Assembly (NCBI GenBank): GCA_947469485.1
Contig: CANIPU010000006.1
Span: 1 to 64,000, forward strand
DNA: 64,000 bases
Direction of reading: 5' to 3'
DNA from: Chitinophagaceae bacterium
GTDB taxonomy: Bacteria > Bacteroidota > Bacteroidia > Chitinophagales > UBA10324
The notes under the pieces are model-generated. The model made no database searches. It saw only the letters and a program-made list of their open reading frames with translations, and was not told where the DNA came from. The translations under genes and the position numbers were made by a program. Below, one piece after another: positions 33,086 through 43,130 of this stretch. Numbering within the stretch: position 1 is the stretch's first letter; each line of letters starts with the position of its first letter.

Positions 33086-34261
33086 ATGCAGGAAGCATAT
33101 ATAGTAGCAGGACTCCGCACCGCAGTGGGCAAGGCGAAGAAAGGCGGTTTTCGTTTCACACGCCCTGATGACTTGGCAGTAGAAACCATTCGCCAGTTGC
33201 TTGCAACTCTTCCGCAACTTGAGCCACAGCATGTAGATGATTTAATTGTAGGCAATGCAGTGCCAGAGGCTGAACAAGGTTTGCAAATCGGAAGAATGAT
33301 TGCAGTTCGCGCACTTCCAATGAATGTTCCGGGTATGACAGTGAACAGATATTGTGCATCGGGTTTGGAAACAATTGCAATTGCCACTGCAAAAATTCGT
33401 GCAGGTATGGCAGATTGTATCATTGCCGGCGGAACAGAAAGCATGTCGCTCGTGCCGACTGTCGGATGGAAAACAGTTCCGAATTACACCGTGTCGAAAT
33501 CAACTCCCGAATATTATCTTGGTATGGGACTCACAGCCGAAGCTGTGGCGAACGAATACAATGTGAGCCGCGAAGACCAGGATATTTTTTCTTATCAATC
33601 ACACAAGAAAGCAATCGCCGCCATCACCAACGGATATTTCAAAAACCAGATTGCGCCCATAACGGTGGAAGATGTAACAGTCAATGCAAAAAGCAAGCGC
33701 GAAACAAAATCATTTATAGTTGACACTGACGAAGGTCCGCGCGCCGATACTTCGCTTGAAGTGCTGAGCAAATTAAAACCGGTGTTCGCTGCAAAAGGAA
33801 GTGTAACAGCCGGCAACTCTTCGCAAACTTCCGACGGAGCTGCATTTACTATTGTAATGAGCGAGCGCATGTGCAAGCATTACAATATAAAACCATTGGC
33901 GCGTTTAGTTGGTTGCGCAAGTGCGGGAGTGCATCCGCGCATTATGGGAGTTGGCCCAGTTGAAGCAGTACCTATTGCACTCAAGCAGGCAGGATTAAAA
34001 CTGAAAGACATTGACCTCATTGAATTGAACGAAGCATTCGCCTCACAAGCCATTGCAGTGGTTCGCACACTCGGAATGAATCCTGACTTGGTGAATGTGA
34101 ACGGCGGCGCCATCGCACTCGGCCATCCACTCGGTTGTTCAGGCGCAAAGCTTACTATTCAACTCATTCACGAATTAAACCGCCGCGGAAAAAAGCGCGG
34201 AATAGTAACAGCATGTGTTGGAGGCGGACAGGGAATTGCTGGAGTGATTGAGGTGATGTAG
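33086..34261 (+). CDS. Acetyl-CoA acyltransferase (thiolase), 391 aa
   Basis: Last step of fatty-acid beta-oxidation, or acetoacetyl-CoA synthesis in reverse. Catalytic Cys in NRYCASGLETIAIA (about residue 91), His in GGAIALGHPLGCSGA and the second Cys in TACVGGGQGIAG. Length and motifs are those of the degradative thiolase. GC content looks higher than in nearby genes. Acyl-CoA dehydrogenase follows 77 bases downstream on the same strand, so they are likely co-transcribed. Substrate chain length cannot be told. Confidence 0.95.
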   Translation: MQEAYIVAGLRTAVGKAKKGGFRFTRPDDLAVETIRQLLATLPQLEPQHVDDLIVGNAVPEAEQGLQIGRMIAVRALPMNVPGMTVNRYCASGLETIAIATAKIRAGMADCIIAGGTESMSLVPTVGWKTVPNYTVSKSTPEYYLGMGLTAEAVANEYNVSREDQDIFSYQSHKKAIAAITNGYFKNQIAPITVEDVTVNAKSKRETKSFIVDTDEGPRADTSLEVLSKLKPVFAAKGSVTAGNSSQTSDGAAFTIVMSERMCKHYNIKPLARLVGCASAGVHPRIMGVGPVEAVPIALKQAGLKLKDIDLIELNEAFASQAIAVVRTLGMNPDLVNVNGGAIALGHPLGCSGAKLTIQLIHELNRRGKKRGIVTACVGGGQGIAGVIEVM

Positions 34262-34338
34262 ATAGTGAATAATGAAAAACTAAAAGTGAAAAATTTTTTT
34301 CGGAAGAAAGGATAAAATAAATTCAAAGAACAATTATC

Positions 34339-36123
34339 ATGGCTGAAACACTCACAAAACAAGCACTCAAAGGCGGTGAATTCTTAATCAGAGAATCTTC
34401 ATCGGCTGATACTTTTATTCCTGAAGAGTTCAACGAAGAACAGAAGATGATGGCGCAGATGGCGGAAGACTTCATCAACAACGATGTACTTCCTGTTAAC
34501 GAACAACTCGATCATCAAGAAGAAGGACTGATGATTAAGCTGATGAATAACGCAGGCGAACTCGGTTTGCTTGGTGCTACTATACCTGAAGAGTACGGGG
34601 GCTTCGGAAAAGATTTCATCACAGGAACATTGCTCACCGAAAAAATAGGAGCAGGTGGTTCGTTCGCTGTTGCATGTGCGGCACATACCGGAATCGGTAC
34701 TCTTCCCATTTTGTATTTCGGAAATGCTGAGCAACGGAAAAAATACATTCCGAAACTTGCAAGCGGAGAAATGAAAGCAGCTTACTGTTTAACCGAACCC
34801 GGAAGTGGGAGTGATGCGCTCGCTGCAAAAACAAATGCAAAACTTTCTGCTGATGGAAAACATTATTTACTTAACGGACAAAAGATGTGGATCACAAATG
34901 GTGGATTTGCTGATGTATTTGTTGTATTCGCAAAAATTGATGGAGAAAAATTTACAGGCTTTATTGTTGAGGCAAACAGTGAAGGATTAACTCGAGGAGA
35001 AGAAGAAAAGAAAATGGGAATTAAGGGTTCTTCCACACGCCAAATATTTTTTCAGGATGTGAAAGTGCCTGTAGAAAACCTATTGGGTGAAATTGGAAAA
35101 GGTCACCTGATAGCATTTAACATATTAAATATCGGACGGTTGAAATTGTGTGCTGCAGCAATGGGTGCTACAAAAAGAATGGCGACAATTTCAGTTGAAT
35201 ACGCTACCCAACGCGAACAATTCAAACATAAAATTTCTGACTTTGGCGCCATAAAATATAAGCTGGCTGAACAGGCAATTAAAATATTTACGGTTGAAAG
35301 TGCAATGTATCGCGCTTCTAAACAAATAGAAGAAAAGGCTCATGATCTTATTGAATCAGGATTGGAATATCCGAAAGCATTAATGGGTGCTGCTGAAGAA
35401 TTTGCGATTGAATGTGCAATACTCAAGGTGTATGGCAGTGAAATGCTGGATTATGTTGTAGACGAAGCTGTGCAGATTCACGGAGGATTGGGTTTCTCTG
35501 AAGAATATACTCCTGCCCGAGCTTACCGCGATTCACGCATCAACAGAATATTCGAAGGGACAAACGAAATCAATCGCTTACTCACAGTTGACATGTTGCT
35601 CAAGCGCGCACTGAAAGGTCAGCTGGATTTAATGACTCCGGCAATGAGCATTCAAAAAGAATTAATGAGCATTCCGGATTTCAGTTCAGAAGACGAAGCG
35701 CCTTATGCTTCTCAACGCAAACAGATTTCCAACATGAAGAAGGGAATTCTGATGGTGGCAGGAGCTGCCGTACAAAAACTGATGATGGCATTGGAGAGCG
35801 AACAGGAATTGCTGATGAATGTTGCCAATATGATTTCTGAAACATACTTGTGCGAGTCGTTATTACTTCGCGTAATGAAGATGAATGAAACCGGAATTGC
35901 TACCGCCGAACACAACGACATACTCAATGTAAACTTCCATGATGCTGCCGACCGCTTTCACTTCGAAGGTAGAAATGCACTCGCCACTTTTGCTGAAGGA
36001 GATGAACTGCGAATGATGCTGCTCGGATTAAAACGATTTTCAAAAACCGAAATCATTAATACAAAAGATTGCAGAAGAAGAATTGCAGCTAAATTGATTG
36101 ACGCGAATAAATATTGCTTCTGA
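34339..36123 (+). CDS. Acyl-CoA dehydrogenase with C-terminal extension (VLCAD-like), 594 aa
   Basis: Oxidises acyl-CoA to enoyl-CoA with FAD. The N-terminal domain is at about 30-140, FAD and substrate motifs are CLTEPGSGSDALA and MWITNGGFAD, and RIFEGTNEINR near residue 415 holds the probable catalytic Glu. Residues about 430-594 are an extra helical domain as in very-long-chain dehydrogenases, which associates with membranes in mitochondria. It follows the thiolase gene. Electron transfer flavoprotein genes are not in this window. Confidence 0.95.
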   Translation: MAETLTKQALKGGEFLIRESSSADTFIPEEFNEEQKMMAQMAEDFINNDVLPVNEQLDHQEEGLMIKLMNNAGELGLLGATIPEEYGGFGKDFITGTLLTEKIGAGGSFAVACAAHTGIGTLPILYFGNAEQRKKYIPKLASGEMKAAYCLTEPGSGSDALAAKTNAKLSADGKHYLLNGQKMWITNGGFADVFVVFAKIDGEKFTGFIVEANSEGLTRGEEEKKMGIKGSSTRQIFFQDVKVPVENLLGEIGKGHLIAFNILNIGRLKLCAAAMGATKRMATISVEYATQREQFKHKISDFGAIKYKLAEQAIKIFTVESAMYRASKQIEEKAHDLIESGLEYPKALMGAAEEFAIECAILKVYGSEMLDYVVDEAVQIHGGLGFSEEYTPARAYRDSRINRIFEGTNEINRLLTVDMLLKRALKGQLDLMTPAMSIQKELMSIPDFSSEDEAPYASQRKQISNMKKGILMVAGAAVQKLMMALESEQELLMNVANMISETYLCESLLLRVMKMNETGIATAEHNDILNVNFHDAADRFHFEGRNALATFAEGDELRMMLLGLKRFSKTEIINTKDCRRRIAAKLIDANKYCF

Positions 36124-36217
36124 TTAATTATTTTTTATAATCGAGAAAATAAATTATCACCTGCTAAACTTTAAGGCATTGTCTTTGTCTTAAAATCGAA
36201 CACAAATAAATTAAATC

Positions 36218-36790
36218 ATGAAAAAGAAAATTCTTACAGCAGTTGTTGCACTTTCAGTAGTTGCCAGTTCATCTGTTGCACAAACAAAAACTCTTTCTGC
36301 TCCGAGCAAGACAGAAACAACTGCTCCTAAAACCACAAGCAGTCCAACAACTACACAAACAGACCCTACTGATCCAACCAGTCAGATGAAGCCTAAACCA
36401 GGAGCTTCGCAGATGGTAACACCACCAGATGCGGTTGTTTTAAAGTTTAAATCAATTTACCCTTCTGTTCAGGGAGTGAAATGGCTGCAGAATAAGCAAA
36501 CTAATTATGTGGCAATGTTTAAAAATAACGGAGTTGAAAGCCGTTCGGTTTTTAAAACAGACGGCACATTGGTAAGAGAAGCAAAAACTATTCAACAAAG
36601 TGCTTTGCCTCCACTGGTGAGTTCATACCTGACACAAAATTTCGAAGGAAAAACTCCTAAGAAATTTGAAGAGATGAAAGAAGCCGGTGGCGCAGTGATA
36701 TATATTATAAAGTATGATGATAAACTGGTTCGTTTGAATAGCGAAGGCAAAGAGGTAAAACAGCCGGATGATTTGGAAAACAATAAATAG
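36218..36790 (+). CDS. Secreted PepSY-like (DUF2874) protein, 190 aa
   Basis: Signal peptide (ILTAVVALSVVASSSVAQ), then a low-complexity Thr/Ser/Pro linker (to about residue 70). The rest is a domain with VLKFKSIYPSVQGVKWLQN, YVAMFKNNGVESRSVF and a second half of the same build (FEEMKEAGGAVIYIIKYDD). This is the PepSY-like beta-lactamase-inhibitor-like fold common in Bacteroidota; its role is not known, though binding to a periplasmic partner is usual. A second protein of this kind is encoded at 59659. A bidirectional terminator follows. Confidence 0.8.
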   Translation: MKKKILTAVVALSVVASSSVAQTKTLSAPSKTETTAPKTTSSPTTTQTDPTDPTSQMKPKPGASQMVTPPDAVVLKFKSIYPSVQGVKWLQNKQTNYVAMFKNNGVESRSVFKTDGTLVREAKTIQQSALPPLVSSYLTQNFEGKTPKKFEEMKEAGGAVIYIIKYDDKLVRLNSEGKEVKQPDDLENNK

Positions 36791-36807
36791 CTTTTAATTA
36801 AAAAGAG

Positions 36808-36841
36808 AAAAAAGTCCTCTGATATATCAGGGGACTTTTTT
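36808..36841. terminator. Bidirectional terminator
   Basis: Sixteen-base stem (36808-36823 with 36826-36841, one mismatch) with A and T runs on both sides, placed between convergent genes, the last bases touching the stop of the 36841 gene. Confidence 0.85.
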
Positions 36842-37323
36842 TATTCGGGCTTTGGAGTGTTGTTGCCTCCATCTAAAACATATTTCCACGAACCATCTTT
36901 TTGTTTTTTCCATTCAGTAAAATAATTTCCGTAGTAGGTGGTGTCGCCATTTTCTGTCGGGGTTTTGTATTCCCAGTTTCCGAAACTGTAACCAAGGTCG
37001 CCGGATAAACCCACATCAACTTTTATTGGTTTCCACGAAATAACACTTTCGCCATTTTCCTTTCCGGCTGATTTTTCTATCAGCTTTTCAATTCCGTAAA
37101 CAGGATTTTCTCCATCATTTAATTTGATCACTTCCGAATCTGCAAATGCAACCAACGCTATTGCAAATCCGTTTTCAATGGAATAAACGCAAAACAATGA
37201 ATCTGTTTTTTTGATTTCTGATTTTGCTTTTTCCATTTCTTCTTTTGAAAAACTATTTTGATTCGTACAACTGAAGATTAATACTGAAGAAATAATAGTG
37301 TAAAGAATGAAATTGATTTTCAT
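36841..37323 (-). CDS. Lipoprotein with NTF2-like (DUF4440) domain, 160 aa
   Basis: Lipoprotein signal (YTIISSVLIFSCTNQN). The rest is an NTF2-like fold: a helix EKAKSEIKKTDSLFCVYSIE, then GFAIALVAFADSEVIKLNDG and the beta sheet WKPIKVDVGLSGDLGYSFG and YFTEWKKQKDGSWKYVLDGG. DUF4440 proteins are small ligand-binding or enzyme-like domains of unknown specific function. The gene is transcribed alone; a terminator (37373) separates it from the peptide transporter. Confidence 0.78.
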   Translation of the reverse strand: MKINFILYTIISSVLIFSCTNQNSFSKEEMEKAKSEIKKTDSLFCVYSIENGFAIALVAFADSEVIKLNDGENPVYGIEKLIEKSAGKENGESVISWKPIKVDVGLSGDLGYSFGNWEYKTPTENGDTTYYGNYFTEWKKQKDGSWKYVLDGGNNTPKPE

Positions 37324-37372
37324 GTCAGTTATTTTTTTCGAAAGATAATTTTATTCACCGACACGAAATAAA

Positions 37373-37404
37373 AAAAGCCGCTCCGATGTATCGGAGCGGC
37401 TTTT
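37373..37404 (-). terminator. Terminator of the peptide transporter gene
   Basis: Perfect 15-base stem (37373-37387 with 37390-37404), GC-rich with terminal A/T pairs, two-base loop, 20 bases after the transporter stop. Confidence 0.88.
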
Positions 37405-37423
37405 AAAATTTTATTTCAAAAAA

Positions 37424-39193
37424 TTATTTCACTCCATGCATTCTCTTCACCAACCATCTGTACATAGAAAGTAAAATAATGGATGCCGTTCCACTTAAAA
37501 CGATGAACACACAGAAGAAAATAAACAGATTATTAATTTCTACTCCTAAGAAGGATGGAATTTTTGCTCCTGCTTCAGCCGGAGATTCACCTGCACCCGG
37601 AGGAATCAACGCTGAAAGTGTTCCCGTAAATTTATTGGCTGCAGCATTTGCTAAAAACCAAGTGCCCATCAACAACGATGACAAACGAATCGGAGCTAAT
37701 TTACTTACCATACTCAATCCTATTGGCGATAAACACAGTTCACCCATGGTGTGAACGATGTACAAAGCAAACAACCAAAACATCGCAATTTTAGTGGATG
37801 CATCAACTCCGTGAACTGCGTAAGCAATAATCACATAACCTAACGCAACCAATGCTAATCCCATTGCCATTTTTATTGGAGACGATGGTTCCATATTCAC
37901 TTTTGCAAGCTTTCCCCAAATCACGGTAAACACCGGTGCCAATAAAATAATCGCTAATGGATTTATAGATTGAAACCAGGTAGCCGGAAATTCATCCATA
38001 TGGAAATCATTGATTTTCCCCATGAATGTAAGTGCCGCAACTATTGCGATAGTAATTCCCTGCACACTCATAATTACTGTTTTACTCCACTCAAAAAACC
38101 AACCAAATGCTTTTCCTAAGAAGAATAATAGCAGCGCTGCAGCACCCAGGATAAAATATTTATTTACTGTAAGACTAATAGCACGGTCAACTTGTGAGTC
38201 AGCAAAAAGTGTGAGCGAGGCACCAGCCTGTTCGAAACACGCCCAGAAGAAGATGACAAAAAATGCAAGAATAAAAATTACAATTATTCGCTCACGCTCA
38301 TCCTTATTCAGTGTTTTATTGCTTAGTAAAATGATGGGCATAATAATCATCGAAGCATAAATCAGGTACGCAATCAAATCAATTTCAGAAATTGTGTGCG
38401 CCATTGAATTAACATCAGCAACAGCAGCAGATCCAAAAATGGTGGAGACAATAAATTTGAAATTCAGTAATGCAAAAATGAAAGCTATTGAACCAAATAT
38501 CACTCCGTAGGTTTGCATATCCATTTTTGCTTTCGGCATTCCAATCGGTGTGCCGTCTGGGTCTTTCAAGTGTTTATTTTTCAGAATTTCAAATGAAATA
38601 GTACTCACTACCATTCCAATTGCTGCTGCTAAAAAACCATAACGATAGTCGTGAATGGAGTTGTTAAGTACTGCAAGTGTTCCACAGACCAATGGAGAAA
38701 AGAAAGCACCCATATTTATTCCCATGTAGAAAATTGTAAAAGCACCATCAATTCTTGAATCGCCTTTCGGATACAACTGACCTACCATGGTTGAAATATT
38801 CGGTTTGAAAAAACCATTGCCGATAATGAGCAATGTTAACCCTGCCCACATAAACGACATGGCTGATGCACTTTGTGCACCTTCAATAACTGCACTGCCG
38901 CTCATAAACATTAAAAACTGTCCGCAAGCCATCATTATTCCACCAACCAAAATACTTCTTCTGTTCCCCCAGAATTTATCGGCTATGTATCCGCCTAACA
39001 AAGGAGTGAGGTAAACCAATCCGGTGTAGCTGCCATAAATATTTGATGCCAGTGCCTTGTCAATGAACAATGCCTTAGTCATAAACAGAATGAAAATGGC
39101 GCGCATTCCATAGTAGCTGAATCGTTCCCACATTTCGGTGAAGAATAATAAGTACAATCCGCGTGGATGAGAATTTGAATTTGTATTGCTCAT
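37424..39193 (-). CDS. POT-family proton-dependent oligopeptide transporter, 589 aa
   Basis: Major facilitator of the PTR2/POT family. The N-terminal FTEMWERFSYYGMRAI motif (ExxERFxYYG, proton and peptide binding), GNGFFKPNISTMVGQLY and FSPLVCGTL identify it; about 14 membrane helices are predicted, the usual number for bacterial POTs. It imports di- and tripeptides with protons across the inner membrane. The dipeptidyl peptidase IV gene lies upstream on the same strand, 80 bases away, which fits periplasmic release of dipeptides followed by uptake. Confidence 0.96.
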   Translation of the reverse strand: MSNTNSNSHPRGLYLLFFTEMWERFSYYGMRAIFILFMTKALFIDKALASNIYGSYTGLVYLTPLLGGYIADKFWGNRRSILVGGIMMACGQFLMFMSGSAVIEGAQSASAMSFMWAGLTLLIIGNGFFKPNISTMVGQLYPKGDSRIDGAFTIFYMGINMGAFFSPLVCGTLAVLNNSIHDYRYGFLAAAIGMVVSTISFEILKNKHLKDPDGTPIGMPKAKMDMQTYGVIFGSIAFIFALLNFKFIVSTIFGSAAVADVNSMAHTISEIDLIAYLIYASMIIMPIILLSNKTLNKDERERIIVIFILAFFVIFFWACFEQAGASLTLFADSQVDRAISLTVNKYFILGAAALLLFFLGKAFGWFFEWSKTVIMSVQGITIAIVAALTFMGKINDFHMDEFPATWFQSINPLAIILLAPVFTVIWGKLAKVNMEPSSPIKMAMGLALVALGYVIIAYAVHGVDASTKIAMFWLFALYIVHTMGELCLSPIGLSMVSKLAPIRLSSLLMGTWFLANAAANKFTGTLSALIPPGAGESPAEAGAKIPSFLGVEINNLFIFFCVFIVLSGTASIILLSMYRWLVKRMHGVK

Positions 39194-39273
39194 AGTTGAT
39201 GAGTTATGTTTTAAATTTTTGTTCAGTGATAAAAGTAAAAAAAGTATTCAGCCTTCCTAATTGTAAATATTTT

Positions 39274-41457
39274 TTACAGATTATTAAAAGTCCATTCATA
39301 CATCTGCGTAAATAAATAAGCTCTGGTGTTTCCACCTGAAATTCCGTGGTTCTTATCTGGGAAAGTCATTTGTGTAAACACCACATTGTTTTTATACAAT
39401 GCCTTTAACATTTCTGCAGTGTTCTGATAATGCACATTGTCATCAGCTAAACCAGCAACCAATAAAAGTTTTCCGCGAATGTTTGCAGCTGAACTCAATG
39501 GTGCAATTTTATCGTAACCATCTTTATTTTCTTTTGGTGTGCGCATGTATCGTTCAGTGTATATGCTGTCGTAAAATTTCCAGTTGGTAACGGGTGCAAC
39601 TGAAACAGCTGATTTAAAAATATCGGGATAATTGCCGATACACATCAATGCCATAAATCCGCCATAACTCCACCCCATCATTCCTATTCTTGTTGCATCA
39701 ACATATGAAAGAGTTCCAAGAAATTTGGCAGCTGCAGCCTGATCCATAGTTTCAATTTTTCCTAACTGCAGGTAGGTGGTTTTTTCAAATTCTTCACCGC
39801 GTGCTCCTGTACCTCTGTTGTCGACACATGCTACAATGTATCCGTGCTGTGCCAGGTAATTAAAATCCATTGTGCCGAATGCATCATAACTATCCAATAC
39901 CTGCTGACTCCCAGGTCCACCATAACAAGTCATGAACACCGGATATTTTTTATTGGCTTTAAATCCTGTGGGCTTTATAATCCATCCATTTAACTCACTT
40001 CCATCATCCAATTTGAAAGTGAAAAATTCTTTTTTACTCAATTGATAATCTGCAATCATTTTTTTGAAAGCGGAATTGTCTTCTAACACTTTTACTACGG
40101 TACCATCTGATTTACAAATTGAATAATCTGGCGCAGTGTTCGCGTCACTGTGGTTACGCAAAAAATAAGTGAAAGTGCTGTTGAATGAGGCATTATTTGT
40201 TCCGGCATCATTTGTTAATTTCTTTTTATCAGCCCCATTCAATTTAATTGAATACACATATCTTCTCAAAGGAGATTCTTCAGCGCTCTGGTAATAAATC
40301 AATCCGTTTTTTTCATCTACACCATAAAAGGAAGTGACATCCCATTTACCTGTTGTTACCTGTGTTTTTATTTTTCCATCAAGTCCATATATATAAATGT
40401 GATTGTAACCATCTTGCTGCGATGTCCAGATAAATTGTTGGTTGCCGTTTAAGAAAGTTAGGTTGTCATGAATGTTAATGTATTTTTTATTCTCCTCTGT
40501 CATCATCACTGTTGTGTTTCCGTTAGATGCATTTGCAAGTAATAACTCCAATTTATTCTGAAGACGATTCATTCTGAAAATGCAAAGTGTATTAGCATCA
40601 TTTGTCCATTTAATGCGTGGAATATATTGGTCTTGCTCCGCACCTATATCAGCTTTAACAGTTGTTCCTGATTGGATATTGTATAAATATATTTCTACAA
40701 CAGAATTTTTCTCTCCTGCTTTAGGGTACTTGTAAGTATAATTCTCAGGATATAAATTATTATAAAACTGAACTGTGTATTCCGGAACGATGCTCTCATC
40801 AAATCGATAGAATGCTAAATTATTTCCATCCAGGCTCCATTGAAATGCCTGAACAAATCCAAACTCTTCTTCATAAACCCAATCACAAATACCATTTATG
40901 ACGAAATTCTTTTTTCCATCTCTGGTTATCTGTAATTCATTTCCACTTTCAATGTCCTTTACAAAAAGATTGTTATCACGAACAAAAGCGACTTTATTAC
41001 CAGCAGGTGAAAAGGCAGGGCTTGATTGTTTTCCATTTAAACTCAGTGGTGCAAGTGTTTTCTTTTTTAAATCATAGATATAATAAAAGGCCGTTGAACT
41101 GCGGCGATATATTTTCTCGTTTTTTGTTGGAATTAAAATATGTTCCTGATTTTTATCGAATGAAAAACTTCCAAGTGAAAAATATTTTGCTGAATCAGAA
41201 GGAACATCACGACTTACGGTAAAAACTGAATCAGTTTTCGCAGCAGTTTTATAGTCGTAAACATAAATTGCTGGTTTTCCGGTTGCATCCATATCAACTC
41301 TTGCATAATGTTCGCCATCATTTAGTGGAGTAAACCCATCAATACTTGATGGAACAAAATCATAGTTCTGCCAAATGTCTTCAATTACAATTTTTTTTTG
41401 AGCGGTCGATGAAAAAAACACAATGGAGAGTAAAATAGAAGCAATAATTTTTTGCAT
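39274..41457 (-). CDS. Dipeptidyl peptidase IV (S9B serine peptidase), 727 aa
   Basis: Releases X-Pro or X-Ala dipeptides from peptides. Signal peptide (IASILLSIVFFSSTAQ), an N-terminal beta propeller (about 30-480) with the substrate-gripping WVYEEEFG glutamates, and the catalytic alpha/beta-hydrolase with Ser in GWSYGGFM, Asp in AGLADDNVHYQN and His in FPDKNHGISGG. Periplasmic or outer-membrane facing. Sits before the peptide transporter on the same strand and may be part of the same transcript. Confidence 0.95.
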   Translation of the reverse strand: MQKIIASILLSIVFFSSTAQKKIVIEDIWQNYDFVPSSIDGFTPLNDGEHYARVDMDATGKPAIYVYDYKTAAKTDSVFTVSRDVPSDSAKYFSLGSFSFDKNQEHILIPTKNEKIYRRSSTAFYYIYDLKKKTLAPLSLNGKQSSPAFSPAGNKVAFVRDNNLFVKDIESGNELQITRDGKKNFVINGICDWVYEEEFGFVQAFQWSLDGNNLAFYRFDESIVPEYTVQFYNNLYPENYTYKYPKAGEKNSVVEIYLYNIQSGTTVKADIGAEQDQYIPRIKWTNDANTLCIFRMNRLQNKLELLLANASNGNTTVMMTEENKKYINIHDNLTFLNGNQQFIWTSQQDGYNHIYIYGLDGKIKTQVTTGKWDVTSFYGVDEKNGLIYYQSAEESPLRRYVYSIKLNGADKKKLTNDAGTNNASFNSTFTYFLRNHSDANTAPDYSICKSDGTVVKVLEDNSAFKKMIADYQLSKKEFFTFKLDDGSELNGWIIKPTGFKANKKYPVFMTCYGGPGSQQVLDSYDAFGTMDFNYLAQHGYIVACVDNRGTGARGEEFEKTTYLQLGKIETMDQAAAAKFLGTLSYVDATRIGMMGWSYGGFMALMCIGNYPDIFKSAVSVAPVTNWKFYDSIYTERYMRTPKENKDGYDKIAPLSSAANIRGKLLLVAGLADDNVHYQNTAEMLKALYKNNVVFTQMTFPDKNHGISGGNTRAYLFTQMYEWTFNNL

Positions 41458-41531
41458 GTAGATTTTCTTTATTGAACAAATATAAAAGTATGCGACCCCG
41501 AATCAATTAAAAGTAAGTTTGTTAAAATAAA

Positions 41532-41561
41532 AAACCCTTCAACATATTTGTTAAAGGGTTT
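41532..41561 (-). terminator. Terminator after purC
   Basis: AAACCCTT (41532-41539) pairs with AAGGGTTT (41554-41561), 14-base loop, A/T-rich flanks. Weak but placed 23 bases beyond the purC stop. Confidence 0.6.
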
Positions 41562-41584
41562 GTGATTAGATTTTTTTAATTTAA

Positions 41585-42547
41585 TTAATCTTGAGTAACC
41601 ATAACATTGGTTTCAATCCATTCATTAATATTTTTTTTAATTCTCTCATCTGGATTTGAAGAAATATCGGGTTGAAATTTATTACCGGTAATTTTTTCAA
41701 ATAACTCTATATATCGTGTAGTAACTGTATTTACAAAATCATCAGGCATTTCAGGAATTTGTTGTCCTTCTTTTCCCATAAAATTATTTGCTATTAACCA
41801 TTCACGAACAAACTCTTTTGATAATTGCTTTTGCGGCTCGCACTTTCTTTGTTTTTCTTCATATCCTTCTGAGTAAAAATAACGACTGCTGTCAGGTGTA
41901 TGAATTTCATCAATCAATAAAATTTTTCCATCAGCTTTTCCAAACTCATACTTCGTATCAACCAATATTAACCCTCTGCGATTGGCCTCTTCACTTCCAA
42001 ATTTAAAAAGAGCACGAGTGTAATTTTCTAATTGTATATAATCACTTTCATTTACCAATCGGCTTTTGATTATTTCTTCTCTTGATATATCAAGGTCATG
42101 CCCTTCATCAGCTTTGGTAGTTGGTGTAATTATTGGCTCAGGAAATTTATCATTTTCCTTCATCCCCTCAGGCATTGGCACGCCACATATTAAGCGTTTG
42201 CCAAGTTTGTATTCACGCGCTGCATGGCCGGTTAAATACCCGCGAATCACCATCTCAACTTTAAAGGGTTCGCACATTTTTCCGATAGCCACATTTGCAT
42301 CCGGAGTTGCTAGCAACCAATTAGGAACAATATTTTTTGTGAGATTTAAAAAATGAGTTGCAACTTGATTCAGAACCTGTCCCTTACATGGAATTGGTTT
42401 AGGAAGTATAACATCAAAAGCACTGATACGGTCACTTGCTACCATTACTAGAAATTTACTATCGATGGTATATACATCGCGAACCTTTCCGCGATAAAAT
42501 TTTGTTTGTTTAGGAAATTTAAAATCTGTTTGATAAATAGCGCTCAT
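41585..42547 (-). CDS. purC: Phosphoribosylaminoimidazole-succinocarboxamide synthase, 320 aa
   Basis: Joins CAIR and aspartate in purine synthesis. Motifs: [13 protein letters not shown] (ATP site), [21 protein letters not shown] split by the usual turn, [32 protein letters not shown] and the C-terminal [27 protein letters not shown] broken into its two strands. At 320 residues it is the long form. Transcribed alone, with the weak terminator at 41532. No other pur gene nearby. Confidence 0.97.
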   Translation of the reverse strand: MSAIYQTDFKFPKQTKFYRGKVRDVYTIDSKFLVMVASDRISAFDVILPKPIPCKGQVLNQVATHFLNLTKNIVPNWLLATPDANVAIGKMCEPFKVEMVIRGYLTGHAAREYKLGKRLICGVPMPEGMKENDKFPEPIITPTTKADEGHDLDISREEIIKSRLVNESDYIQLENYTRALFKFGSEEANRRGLILVDTKYEFGKADGKILLIDEIHTPDSSRYFYSEGYEEKQRKCEPQKQLSKEFVREWLIANNFMGKEGQQIPEMPDDFVNTVTTRYIELFEKITGNKFQPDISSNPDERIKKNINEWIETNVMVTQD

Positions 42548-42651
42548 TGAAAATGAAATTGTGGCGCAAACTTAATTGCTGAAAGCAGTTTTTAATGCTC
42601 CAACAATTAAGTGTTAGCTATTTGTTGATAGTTTTATTTTTGAAAGAAAAT

Positions 42652-43110
42652 TCAGGGTAACACCGTGATAGTAGGTGTTGTCAAAACATTACTATAATGA
42701 TTTGCCCGGTCGCGAATCTGAATTTCAAACACAGCGCTTTCAGAAGTTGACGAGTTATTTTGAAGTATGGTATTATTTAAAACAAGAGGAATATTTCCTT
42801 TAATTGAAACACTTGTATTTAATGGACTGAGTGGTTGCAAGTGAAAAGGAATAGTAACCGGAAATCTTTTATCTGTAACAAAAACGGTCATTGAATCGGC
42901 ATCTGAAAATCCTAAATCGCCATCACCATCAGTATAACTTATTGTAAAAACAATTGAATCTAATAAAGCATGAACCGAAGTTGGCGTAACGCTTACCAAC
43001 TCAATTACAGGAGTAATGCTTGCTTTTGGAATGGGGTCATTGCTTTTATCTTTTTTACAAGCAGAAATAATTGTGAGACTAATTATGCAAAAGAATCTTA
43101 CGCGTTTCAT
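42652..43110 (-). CDS. Lipoprotein, last gene of the DUF1549/DUF1501-like operon, 152 aa
   Basis: Starting at ATG 43110 the protein has a lipobox (FCIISLTIISACKKD); the upstream extension of the frame would put extra residues before the signal and is rejected. The rest is a beta-rich domain with IELVSVTPTSVHALLDSIVF and a DGDGDLGFSDADS acidic loop of the kind that binds calcium in T9SS-linked Ig-like domains, then EIQIRDRANHYSN. I see no enzyme motif. It follows the cytochrome-like lipoprotein gene by 20 bases. Confidence 0.75.
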   Translation of the reverse strand: MKRVRFFCIISLTIISACKKDKSNDPIPKASITPVIELVSVTPTSVHALLDSIVFTISYTDGDGDLGFSDADSMTVFVTDKRFPVTIPFHLQPLSPLNTSVSIKGNIPLVLNNTILQNNSSTSESAVFEIQIRDRANHYSNVLTTPTITVLP

Positions 43111-43130
43111 TTTTTTTATTTTAAAGCGGA